Shown in pieces: positions 1-10,800 of a stretch of DNA of 64,000 nt; the first letter of the stretch is position 1; each line of letters opens with the position of its first letter. The notes under the pieces were generated by a model. That model searched no databases. It was not told the DNA's origin and saw nothing but the letters and a program-made list of their open reading frames with translations. The DNA lies in contig NC_060026.1 in NCBI RefSeq assembly GCF_021134715.1, forward strand, positions 186,001-250,000, read 5' to 3'. Both the position numbers and the translations under genes were made by a program. The DNA comes from Daphnia pulex (lineage: Eukaryota > Arthropoda > Branchiopoda > Diplostraca > Daphniidae).

Positions 1-9
1 AACTTTTAG

Positions 10-231
10 ATTGACGTCGGCGGTCCAGTCGTCACTTTACCATCGCCAGGGGCCTGGACCGTAGTCGGAATCAACAGCTACACCAAGGGTAAGTGCATTA
101 TATAGTCATATTATATAGGAAATAGACGGGCGGATTTTAATTGTTTTCTTATATCGACAGATTGCGCTACCAACGGCCTGAAAACCCGAGTGGCTGCGTT
201 CAGGGCCTGGATCGACACATACATGAAATAA
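10..231 (+). CDS. Trypsin-like serine protease homologue, C-terminal exons only
   Basis: These are the last two coding exons (10-88 and 161-231, with a 72-bp GT-AG intron) of an S1-family protein whose start lies outside the window. The frame gives a DVGGPVV motif, then W-x2-VGI-x-SY, a Cys and a C-terminal AFRAWIDTYMK, which is the usual trypsin-fold ending (GDSGGP, W..VGI.SY, V..F..WI). The catalytic Ser of GDSGGP is replaced by Val, so the product is probably a non-catalytic serine protease homologue; such proteins act as cofactors in arthropod immune cascades. It would be secreted if it has the usual signal peptide, which cannot be seen here. An AATAAA overlaps the stop codon. The family is sure; the loss of activity is inferred from the one visible catalytic position. 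Confidence 0.85.
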
Positions 232-1821
232 AAATGTAAACCGGAAAACGGCCAATCGGAAATAGCCAAGACGACGAACAACACGGAATGACACGATTCT
301 GAAATTCTAGCCATTCTTTTCTAGTTTTACAGTTTGTTGAATTCGGTTTTAGTTGAGTGATAATATTGATGATTATTTAAAACCCCAAGAGAATTCCGAG
401 TTTTATTAAAACTACCCCAAAGTATATCAAATTTTCCCAATAAAATGAAAATCCTTTCGCGTATAGGACAATACGAGTCCTCCAATAAGAAAGAAAAATT
501 GGGTCACTGACCTGTTATGGACATGACATTTTATAAGCTGGGCAAAGGTTCTTGACAGTTTCCAGGTGATGGGTTCCGAAAGGGAAAAAGTTGCCGTGAC
601 AGATCGGGAATCACGTGTGGAGAAGACTGTGAGGCAGTAGAAGCAGAGACAAGAGGAAAATAGCAGCTGATGAAATTCAATCTTCCTCTTGCACGTTCAC
701 ATCTGGCAAGAGTTGACTGTCGACGTCACCAGCACTAGAAATGAAAATCAGATAAATTCAAACGTAATTTGCTAATGCCAAAATTATTCAAATGACACAA
801 TAAGAGAGTGTCGGTCTAGATTCTTATTTGAAAAAGAACTGCACACTTGACCCCACCCCCAAAAAAAAAATGTGATTCCTATTCAGTAGAAAGTCTTATA
901 GGGCGGAAGATTTGAAATGGAATTTCAAATAGAAACGAGACGCTGTTGAAAATGGGAAGAAAGAGATTGCAACAATTGCCAATTAACCCGCAGACGTCCA
1001 GTCATATCAGATTTATATATATTTCAAGTCAGAAAGGTTATATCAATCACCAGGTGTCACAAGACACACGATACAGGTGCTAATAGAGAAGAAGGGAAAT
1101 CGACTTTTGTTGTCGAATCAGCCATGTAATAAAATTGACGAAAATTTTAAATTGGACTGCGTCATTCAATCACCGGAATGAATTCAAGCCGACAGTCGCG
1201 CGACTGCCGGAGTTGATCTCATTTTCTAGCCAAAGCAGCGGCCTCCAAGTTACCAATTATTTATCACGCTAGCTACTTGCACAAGCGCCTCCCAGTACTA
1301 TATAGACTATATATACTATTGGATCGACCAATGAAGAATCAATCAGAGCCTCGGCTATACCAAGATGCACTTTAATCTGTCAACAATTCACAAGACATTC
1401 AGACCCCGTTTTGTGAGCCGTAAGGGCACTAAAGCCCGATCTAATCGAGTTCTTTCTCAACTTTTCGACCTATGCAATTAAATAAATAGAAAAATTATAC
1501 GTCAAATTCACCCCAGATTTGTTCAATACTGTTCATCTAGCATTGGCTGCTGGCCATAAAATGTCGACACAGAATAATATTTAATTTGTGACTGCAAAGT
1601 GAATTGGATTCGTTTCTTCCCCCGAGGAAAAATGTACAAGGCAAGGTGTTGGCACGGAGATTTTACTTGGTAACCCAAAATGGTCGTGATTTAACATCGA
1701 CTTTGACAAACAAATGACCAACAATTTTTCATGGATTTCGCTGGGACGGAAAGTTAAAAAAAAAAAAAAAAACAGTTTCTAAATTTGACTGTGGATAACG
1801 TAGAAACACGGTAATATATAG
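232..1821. other. Non-coding stretch between genes
   Basis: I see no convincing gene. It is AT-rich, with a TATA-like cluster around 1299-1320 followed by a 38-codon open frame at 1364-1480 (ATG in a favourable context, no signal peptide, no recognisable domain). A 17-bp A tract lies near 1757-1773. Confidence 0.5.
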
Positions 1822-1951
1822 TGCGCCCTACCTTAAAGTCTGCTGGGAATTCAAGTTCGACATCTCCAGGTGCCCCATTCACACAGCAGAAGAAATCCAG
1901 GTGGACGCCAAGACAATAAACGAGGGCGAGTACTGTAGGACATGCTCGTGA
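1822..1951 (+). CDS. Possible terminal exon of a Cys-rich peptide (tentative)
   Basis: After an acceptor-like TATATAG, one frame is open to a TGA at 1949-1951. It encodes about 42 residues containing CWEFKFDISRCP and ending GEYCRTCS, and looks like the end of a small Cys-rich domain. An AATAAA lies about 190 bp downstream (2144-2149), consistent with a short 3' UTR. I could not find the upstream exons. The opposite strand also has an open, splice-bounded frame here (acceptor near 1945, donor AAG|GTAGGG near 1830), so strand and reality are uncertain. Confidence 0.25.
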
Positions 1952-2149
1952 ATCCTACATTCACACTCGCAATCTCGCATGAATGTACATTGTACACATG
2001 GGCACAGGACCTGGGGATTCACGGATGGAAGAGAGAATCCATTTGTCCGATATCTATATCCAAACATGCTGACCTTCAAGGTAAAACAAAACAAAAAAAG
2101 GACTCATATAAAATTATGTCAAAGGAAAACCATGGGGATCATAAATAAA

Positions 2150-4187
2150 AAAAAAATAACCATAGCTCTACTGGACAGTCAAATAACGTTAGGAATCCAT
2201 TGTTCGGATGAGAAAATTGAAACGGAACTAAATGCATTTCGCATCTGTTGGACTCGAGCTCAAAAATGACTACCACTATACTGCTACTACTATATACAAC
2301 TGCAATCAACAAATTTCCTGCACACATCATTGTCCAGGAATCATAAAGCAAATCAGCCAAGGACAATTTCTGATCACGATAACATCTGCCATGGGAAATG
2401 TGCCATAGCAAAGAGATTTTCGGAAGGGATACTAACTATAAGCCGAAAAACGTGGGCTGTCAGTTTTGTGGTAGAAGTCGATCCAGATTGAAGCTTCTGT
2501 GTCAGATTAAAGGTAACGGCTGTTGTTTGGTAAAAGAAAAAAGTGTTTAATTGCAAAAATGTTTAAACCAAGACGGTGGATGACCATCTACAGACTAAGT
2601 GACTGCAAAACGTTGGATGGGCCACACAAAACTGTACAAGTATTAATTGCTGGTCTACAAACTTACGCCTGAAGCATGTAGAATATTGAAGCACATTTGA
2701 CGCCAATCACTGAAAGCAAAGGCACAGCAGATCAAGCAAAGTAGTAGCAGCCTAAAAACCCTGTTGATGAATCCAAGTCTGCTGCCGTGTGAAGCCACCA
2801 AAAGCAAAAACTTGCAATTGTCATTGATGCATGTCAATCATATCTGCACAAAGGTTCAAACAAACAATATAATAACATTGCAATCATATAGTAAAGAGAA
2901 AACATTAAGAGAAAATCAGAAAATGCATACACGAGATGTGTTCGACAATTGCCATGCACAAAATCATCAAAAGTTTGGGTCAGTTACTCTTATCAATCGT
3001 AATGTTTTGTTTCTTATTTTATAAATGATTTACCTTTAAACCAGCGTCAAGTGCATTCTACTACTATTAATATTTAAGCAATTCTATTCTAGAAACGGAC
3101 ACGAGACACAAAACACGACCAGACGAGACGACGATCACATTTTTCGAAATTTCCCGTGCAGCCATTAACACCGTTGCCAGATGCACTTTTGTTCCCACTC
3201 GGCTGATCCCGCGTCCCGCCAAAATTTAAAATGAAAAATTAATTCGGCATCCGTGAAAATGTGAACATGTCATTAGCTCCGTTGCAGTGTTCATTCTTCA
3301 AGGGAAAATTCGTTGCAATAGCTGCTAGAGACTTATAGATAGTCAGCGATAGACATGCATTCTAACTTTTGAGTACTTAATAACTCCAGACAACAAAAAA
3401 TTGGCAGTTTTTTCTTAAATTTGTTCCTGCTGGTCAACTTGCACTCTCCACATCCCAAATCTAAAGGCGATATTTTCACGTTACATAATAGGCCTAATCA
3501 CTAAAATTGCCCTTTTACGTGCAACGTTAGCTGTGAATAAACAACAGGATGTGACAACTGAAACAACCCAGGAGATGGAGTGTGGCGCGCTCTCCTAAAT
3601 ATAACATTAGTTTGCTTTTTGCCGAGAAAATGATCTTCAGATGTTGTGCGATGTTGTCACTCTGCTGAGGGCTCAGCTATAAACGATAAGCGGATAATAA
3701 TATTAAAAAGAATATTATAACAGGTGTAATACATAAAAAGAAAAGAAACTCAAGACTTGACAATCCATGGTTTTATAAAGAGCATAATATTCATAGTTTA
3801 TTTCAATAGATAACAATTTTATAGCGGCTGGATGATTAAATCACAACAGCTGACGTCCTTGACGATGAGTGACGTCACGCCTGGATCTGAGCCCAGCGAC
3901 GACCCCCTCGGAAACAAGAGTCTCATATTCAATGGCCAATTTTTCAAATCAAAAGGCGGTGAATAGATCAACGTTCCCGGCTAACGATGAATAAAAGGAT
4001 TTTACGTAATACTATGTCAAGGTCAAGCATTCCTATACGTTCTGCGTCAACGGAATATCCCTTAGGGCAGAGCACAAGCGGAAAAGCCGCTTCTTTTTTT
4101 GCTCCCCCCAAAGTATCTCCAACACTATATGTTGAAATGTCAGCTGTTTGGGTGTGGCAAGTCTGAGAAAATATCAAAAGTGCAACC
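2150..4187. other. Non-coding stretch
   Basis: Short open frames occur on both strands, but none has codon-like composition, plausible splice partners or a recognisable domain. AT-rich intergenic DNA; I see nothing functional. Confidence 0.5.
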
Positions 4188-4960
4188 GTCAACTAAATAA
4201 GGTGTTTTTCTCTTCTAGTTGTTAATCTTTCTTCATTAATAAGTGACACTAGGCAGTTTTCAATTGTATTAAACCCCGTCAAAAGGTAAATAATCAAGCA
4301 ATCATTTACATTGATTTCATTCTGATCACATTATTTGTTGGTGTCATTCAATATTAGGAATAAAACAGATAAACTGTGTCATAAAACGAAGAAGAAATGT
4401 CAAGATCGACTGGTTTCACTTCTAGTTTTTAATCTGTCTTCATTAATAAGTGACACAAGGCAGTCTCTAATTGTATTATCTCGTCAAAAGGTATATAACT
4501 AAGCAATCATTTACGTTGATTTCATTCTGATCACATTATTTGTTGATGCCATTCAATATTAGGAATAAAACAGTTAAACTGTGTCATAAAACGAAAGAAG
4601 AAATGTCAAGATCCACTTCGTCAGACCTCGCCAAGGGGAGAAAATTGGCAAGTCATCTGAGAATAAATTAATATCAATAGTGTAACTAACTAACATAAGG
4701 TGTGTTTTTTTTTCACTTCTAGTTGTAAATCTTAATTCATCGAGACACTTTAAGGCAGTCGTCACTTTTAAGTTACCCTGTCAAAAGGTAAATTAAATCA
4801 TTATTTATTTGTGTTGTTCCATCACTTTAATCCGATTATTTGTTGGTGTCATTCCATATAGAAATTGAAGAATAACAACCAGAAATAAAAACAAATCAAA
4901 TTTGGATCATAACAAGGCGAATAAATGTCGAGATCGGGTGCGTCATCGGACCTCGCCAAG
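4188..4960 (+). repeat. Triplicated 5' UTR exon plus start exon of ankyrin gene A
   Basis: Three diverged tandem copies (about 4188-4412, 4413-4690 and 4691-4960) each carry the same layout: CTTCTAG acceptor, a roughly 65-bp UTR exon ending CAAAAG|GTA, a short intron with a CATTATTTGTTG block, an acceptor, and an exon with ATGTCNAGATC. Copy 3 opens the full ankyrin gene at 4925. Copy 2 (ATG 4603) matches the first 14 or so codons (MSRSTSSDLAKGRKL) then stops after 22 codons. Copy 1 (ATG 4397) stops after 11. The copies could be alternative promoters or decoy starts, or remnants of tandem duplication. Confidence 0.85.
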
Positions 4961-6979
4961 GGGAAAAAATTCACCAAGCAATTGCTGTACGTACAACTTG
5001 TCGATAAAGAAAAGGACACGGCCAGTACATTCTCCGAGCAATCCCTTGACGAATATTTCCTAAACAACAGAAAAATATTTTCAGACTTGAGTAATCCTAA
5101 AGCAAATGTCGACATTCTGAAATCATCTTTACAAGATGAGATAGTTTTCGGCGCGGCTGTCAACACCAATCCACTTCCAGCAATCCGTAAAACGGCTGTC
5201 ACCATTCACGCTTTCGTCGTGTTTCAAACGGAAAACTTGAAGACGAACGATCGGATGTGGTACTCCATGGAAAAGAACGGGCAGTACATAGTTCTGCAGC
5301 AATCACCAAACTTAGGTGACGTCATGTATAAATTATATGACCCCGTAGAGAAGAAACTTGTCAAAAGACTTGGGCCGGTGAAACGAGAATGTTTTGCTAG
5401 AGGCAATGGAAAGGAACTTGAATATTTAATACGAGCCATTTGGAAAACCAAACAACTCAGCACTAAATATAACCTTCTATTTTCAAACTGCCAAAACTTT
5501 GCTGAATTTGTCTTTAAAGAGGCAAGTTTTGGGGGAAACAAGTGGTCGACGTGGATTAGTTCCTTCGTCAACCGAATTGGGTTGAGTCATAAGAAAAGCC
5601 AAACCGAAATCGAAGCGGATACACTCAAATACATTTGGATTAAAAAAGACGCCAAATTTGCCTATTACAAAGCCATGGCAGAGGGAAGGAGACAGAACTT
5701 TGAAGACCTTGCCAGTAACCTGACGATCGAATCTTTAAACAGCGTCGATTCCCAAGGCTACACGTTACTCGAATGGGCCACTGTTTTCTCCACGTCCGAT
5801 TGGCCAATCGACCAGTTTTTAAAGGAAAAAGGCGCCGAAATTCAAACAGACAAAAAACTGTTTCGCCGAAATATGTTTTTCATAGCCCTGCAATATCTTC
5901 CTTCGAAAAAAGAATCTCGGTACTTGTCGTTTGACGGGATTGATATTCGTGGCGTGAACCAAACGGGTGACACAGCATTGCACTTGGCTTTGTACGGAAA
6001 GAAATGGAACGTGGCCGAAAAGATTCTCGATCAATTTCCAGATTACGACGTCAACGTCACCAATTCTGAGGGGTGCACAGCGCTTCATCTAGCTGTTCAC
6101 CCTAAATGTAAAATGGACTTGTTCAAAAAGATTTTAGCTCGAACCAATTCGGAAAGCGTCAACGCACAAGACGAATACGCAAACACTGCTCTTCTTTATG
6201 CAATTGTAAACCAGTCGGAAATTGCCGTAAAAGAACTGCTCAAACGAGATGACGTGGACGTGAACCTCAACAACAACGACAACCACACGGCACTCCATTT
6301 CGCTGTTGTGTGGAAAAATATGCCAATTGATTTGTTCAGATTAATCCTAGGAAAATCAACCGACGTCAACGCACAAGAAAAAGATGGATGGATTGCTCTT
6401 CACGCTGCAATTAAAGGAGAAAACAGAACTGCGGTGGAGGAACTGCTCAAATGCAAGGACGTGGACGTGAACCTAAGAAACAACTACAACCATACAGCAC
6501 TACATTTAGCTTCTAGGTGGCAGAATATTCCAGTTGAATTGTTCAGAGTAATTCTAGAAAAAACAACCGACGTCAACGCACAAGAAAAAGATGGATGGAC
6601 TCCTCTTCATTGTGCAATGAGGTTCGAGTCGGAAACTGCAATAAAGGAGCTGCTCAAACGAGATGACGTGGACGTGAACCTCAAAAACAAAAACAACCAA
6701 ACAGCACTACATTGCGCTGCTAAGTGGAAGAGTATGCCAATTGAATTGTTCACAAAAATATTAGAAAAATCGACAGATGATGGTATTGCAGAAGGCGTAT
6801 TAAGACTGCACTCGGCAATTCTTTCCGAGTCCAAAAAAATCGCGATAAGGAAACGGCGTGAACGCAAGGACGTGGACGTGAACCAAATGAATAACAACAA
6901 CATTTCTTTTTTCTTTCTTCCACTTTTCGTTTTGTTTTCTCTCCTCCTCATTCACTTTATTTTTGTTTATAGTGGTTAG
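4925..6979 (+). CDS. Ankyrin-repeat protein A with N-terminal permuted papain-like domain
   Basis: A 684-aa single-exon product. Residues 1-215 contain LLYVQ, then His95 in HAFVVFQTE and Cys189 in SNCQNFAEFVF. This His-then-NC-x-x-F order is typical of permuted papain-like folds (LRAT, PPPDE), suggesting a thiol protease/acyltransferase or a binding relative. From about residue 250 there are at least nine ankyrin repeats with TALHLA motifs. The last ones come from nearly identical 207-bp DNA units at about 6240-6860. The array breaks off within a unit and the ORF ends in a hydrophobic stretch (about 660-681) that could anchor a membrane tail or be read-out after a truncating deletion. The start is chosen because paralogue B shares the early DLAKGKK motif. 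Ankyrins imply protein binding; the substrate is unknown. Confidence 0.85.
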   Translation: MSRSGASSDLAKGKKFTKQLLYVQLVDKEKDTASTFSEQSLDEYFLNNRKIFSDLSNPKANVDILKSSLQDEIVFGAAVNTNPLPAIRKTAVTIHAFVVFQTENLKTNDRMWYSMEKNGQYIVLQQSPNLGDVMYKLYDPVEKKLVKRLGPVKRECFARGNGKELEYLIRAIWKTKQLSTKYNLLFSNCQNFAEFVFKEASFGGNKWSTWISSFVNRIGLSHKKSQTEIEADTLKYIWIKKDAKFAYYKAMAEGRRQNFEDLASNLTIESLNSVDSQGYTLLEWATVFSTSDWPIDQFLKEKGAEIQTDKKLFRRNMFFIALQYLPSKKESRYLSFDGIDIRGVNQTGDTALHLALYGKKWNVAEKILDQFPDYDVNVTNSEGCTALHLAVHPKCKMDLFKKILARTNSESVNAQDEYANTALLYAIVNQSEIAVKELLKRDDVDVNLNNNDNHTALHFAVVWKNMPIDLFRLILGKSTDVNAQEKDGWIALHAAIKGENRTAVEELLKCKDVDVNLRNNYNHTALHLASRWQNIPVELFRVILEKTTDVNAQEKDGWTPLHCAMRFESETAIKELLKRDDVDVNLKNKNNQTALHCAAKWKSMPIELFTKILEKSTDDGIAEGVLRLHSAILSESKKIAIRKRRERKDVDVNQMNNNNISFFFLPLFVLFSLLLIHFIFVYSG
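6240..6870 (+). repeat. 207-bp tandem repeats coding for pairs of ankyrin repeats
   Basis: Units starting near 6238, 6445 and 6651 share long identical stretches such as GACGTGGACGTGAACCT and CGACGTCAACGCACAAGAAA. A fourth start near 6857 is cut short. The period encodes 69 residues, two ankyrin repeats. The near-identity indicates recent expansion by unequal exchange. Confidence 0.85.
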
Positions 6980-7240
6980 AAACCAATCGCCTTGTCCCAG
7001 CTTTCAAGGGCATGAGAAAGCACAATCTATTGTCTTCTTCCATATAGGTCTATTCTACGCTTTGACATCAGTTTCTTCCCTCTTCAACGCACTCTGTCGC
7101 TCCGTAAGCTCACCGTCTTGTACTACTCCCGCCAGTTGACTAGTAATGCACCATTAGTCATTTGCTCCAAGGTGCCTTGTCTTTACTACTTGAGAGCCGT
7201 GCCACACACGCGCACTGCATTCGATTTATGTTCCTAGTGG

Positions 7241-7416
7241 AAAGATTTTCCAGGGGTGTGTCATGTGAAGAATCCGGATTCATATTCTTCCCATATAAGG
7301 ATACACGCAAAATTTAGTTCAAACGGATTGCCGATAGAGGGCAAATGTCACGTGTATTCTTATGGGAAAAATATAAATCTGGATTCTTCACTTGACGCAC
7401 CCCTGGAACATCTTTT
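7241..7416. mobile_element. Palindromic MITE-like element
   Basis: Left arm 7241-7307 and right arm about 7349-7416 are imperfect reverse complements over about 67 bp (for example CCAGGGGTGTGTCATGTGAA pairs with the reverse complement of the right arm), around a loop of about 40 bp. There is no coding capacity. The shape suits a foldback MITE or a long-hairpin transcript. No clear target-site duplication is visible. It lies between two convergent genes. Confidence 0.7.
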
Positions 7417-7813
7417 GAAGATCATTCAAGATAAAACAGCTGATGAGTGATGACAATAAGCACAAAGCAAAGCCAAATAAACCTCCCAGCAAATAAAGCA
7501 TTTAGATTAATAGGATTAGAAAACGAATATGTTTTATACCTTTTATGAGTGAGCATTTAGCTATGAGCATGCCATTTACTCCCTCTGTTTTCCTATTGAC
7601 ATAAACATTTTCAATATCAATTTATTTCGATGTGATACACATTGTTATCAACTTAATTTTTGATGCTACAAAGTTTGATTTTCGAATAAATACACACAAC
7701 ACATTTCAATCAACAACCAGAGGATCACAGTCGAGTCGATCAATTGCAGACGACACGGCAACATTTAATTTCATTTTACGCGCGCTAATCAAATATTACA
7801 AGTGTACTTCAAT

Positions 7814-10800
7814 TTAATGGCAATAATTGCAGAGGGGATGACATTTGACGCCGTCGACGCCACACCGACAGCCGCCACTCGTGTCACCTTTGCCCTAAAT
7901 TTCCCAAAGTCAATTTAAATTCCTTTTAAAAAATGATTCTAATTATCTAATACCTTTGGACCCCAGCGATTTTGTTTGGTGACCCAACAGATTTCCGTCC
8001 GGCAGACGGAACAGCGGACCCAGTCGCAGCCCCAGCGTTTCATCAGGACCACCTGACACTGCGGGCACGACAGAGCCTCACCGCTGGTCACCAGCGCCTA
8101 TATAAATATATTCTCCAATTCTAATTCAATTAAATAACAATTTTTCAAATTTATTACTTCAATCATTTCTTTGGTCCGTCTGGCGTCGTCGTCCGTCTCG
8201 GCGGTTTGGTTGACTCGATCCTGAAATTCCTTGCAGTTGACGCCCTCGTGAATGGCCTGGCAGGTGAGGCAGTTGCTCTGGCGACAGACTGGGCAGCGGA
8301 AGACGTTGACGTTGTCGGCCTCGACGACGGCCCAGCCGGGGCAGTCGGCCGTCTGGCAGTGGAACGTGTTGGCCATCGCCTTTTCGGCCAGCCGCATCGA
8401 ACGCTCCAAATGTTTCTCGTACAATTTGGCGCACACCAACTTTTTCCCACCAAAATTTGAATAGAACCAAAATTTAAAATTCAAAATCAATTCAAATTAA
8501 ATTAAATGTTTAAAAATACATTTTTGATTTCGAGTTCCTGGAGGATGGCGTCGCAGGCGTATTGGTCGTCGCGGTACGGGCAGGTCACGGTCGCATCGTC
8601 GCTGAATTCAATCACGTGAGCCAAACAATCCCTAATGCGACATATAATTGCCATTTTTTAAATTTAATTCATTTGAAAAAAATTAAAATTAGGATTAGTA
8701 ATACCGGCAGAAATTGTGGAGACATTCCCTGAGGGTGACGCCCACTCCGGCCGGAACGGTCATCAAACAGACGGGACAGTCGAAAGGGTCGGCGTTGGTC
8801 ACGACGTCGCTCCCGTCCAGCAGGTCCACCAGTTTCTTGTAATCCACTTTCGGCTCAGTCCCAGTCACTGCCGGATCAAGTGAATCCATCGGCCGCTTAT
8901 TATCCGCTGGATCCCATCCGCCAGTCGCACCTAATAATCCATCCAAATGGCATTTAATCCGCAGGAATAAAGAATTAACTGTTTTTCATACCTTGATCAG
9001 AATTCAGCACCTGTTGCTGTTCGATATTGTTGGTTGTTGTTGTTGTTAGTGGAGGGTTAGCAGGTTGGGTAATGTTGTTGGCCGTCGCTTCCAGCGGCCC
9101 GTCCTCCTCCTCTTCTTCGCATTCGCTGTACCGATCCTCCTCGTAATTGTAATACTTCCGGCTGGCTGGATCATCGGGCCGGGCGGATTCAATTTGAGTA
9201 TTAGTTGGACCCGCCGGTTGATGCAGGCCGTTGATTTTCATTTTATTAGAAGCTGCTGCTGGTGGGGCCGGATTGTTCTCCAGGACGTAGAGGAAAAGTG
9301 AAGAATTGGACGGGCAAATGTCGTAGTCCTTGAGCGTCAGCTGATCCTGCTGGTCGTTGGCCAGGCGACGGCCGAGAATCCATCGCTGGCACTCGACTTT
9401 GACGCCGTGCGGACTCTTGGCCATCCGTTCCTTGAGCTCCAGCAGAGTCGTGGCCGGCCGGACGGGCAGCTGGAAGGGTCCGCTATGCGTCGATCGATCC
9501 TCGATGAAGACTTCTACGCTGAGGCACAGCCAACGGATTCCGGCGACGACCATTTTTATTCCAGACAACAACAACAACAAATTGAGATTCAGGTCAACAC
9601 GTCCGTCGTTGAATTGAATTTTTTAACCAATTTTTTAAACTTTAAACCATTTCAAATTTTGGCGGTTAAATTTAAAGTAAAGGAGGAGGAGAGACAGTAC
9701 CTGAAAGTGTCGTCGACGATGCAACTCCGAGTCCGCCTCTGTGGGTTCATCTGAATATTCTCATCCGAATTGGCGGATGATTTTTTCTGGAAAGTCAACG
9801 TCGTCTGCTGACCGGAACTGGTGACTTTGACGCTCGTCCTCCGCTTGGTCCGCACGCTGACTTCCGGCGTTGAAACGGCAACAATATTCGGCTGCTGTTG
9901 GACTGATGCAACAGCACCGATGACCACAATTCCGGGGTGAGCCGGGACAACTTCAGCTGGTTCTTCCGGCTGGATTGGCGGATGGACTAACGGCTCAACT
10001 GGCGGCTGGATTGGCGGATGGATTGGTGCCTGGACTACCGGTGGTTCGATGGAAACGGATGCTATTTCCTCTTCTTTCGGTTTTGTCGTTTCTTCCGCCT
10101 TTTCTTCCGGCCGGATGGATTTCCTGGGAAGAGGCGAAGGTGAGGCTAAATGGGACAATCTTTTAGCCGGAAGAGGCGCAGTGCTGACGGCCGGATTGTC
10201 TTTTGGTTTCCTGGCCGAGACTGGCGACGATTTGACGGGCTCAGATTGTTGTTGTACAGCAACAACAACCGGAACGACGGAACGCGGAGCAGCCACCGGT
10301 TTGGGGACGACGACGACCGGAACAACTTCAGTTTGACTGGGCACAGGTGAGGCAGGTGAGGAGGGCGACGGGGTCCGTTTGATGGCCGCCAATTCCTTGG
10401 CCAAAACGGCGGCCTTGTCAAACTGGCCGGCAGCGATGGCCTCCTCCAGCCGCAACAACATGACCTCCACTCGTTTGTCTTCGCCCATCTCATCCGCCGC
10501 CAATTCGTCTGCTGTCAATTTTCAATTCATTTCCATTAAAACAATCAAATAAGCAAATGAACTTTAATACCGGTACTCTTATTGAGCTGGACATCGCTGG
10601 AACCGGATTCTCCTGGTGCTGGTTGCTGGCCACCGATGCCCTTGCCGGCCTGCTGCTGTTGTTGCTGGAGGTATTGACTCAACTGCGTGCGAGAAGGAGA
10701 AACAAGTGCGAAATTGGTTGGATGGACATCCTTCAAAACGGCCGGAGCCAACACCACGCTGCGCTTATTGGATAGACTATTAACAGACGGCCCGGAATCG

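Noticed and set aside
2139-3024. Several 60-96 codon open frames on both strands
   Set aside because: AT-rich, without splice partners, conserved motifs or plausible starts.
7256-7450. 64-codon open frame on the plus strand
   Set aside because: It lies inside the palindromic element and has no protein-like features.
8705-9518. HOIP (RNF31/LUBEL) identity for the RBR ligase
   Set aside because: The C-terminal Cys/His cluster and CDWVRC...CWVTK RING2 match HOIL-1, and no UBA or HOIP-type LDD is seen.
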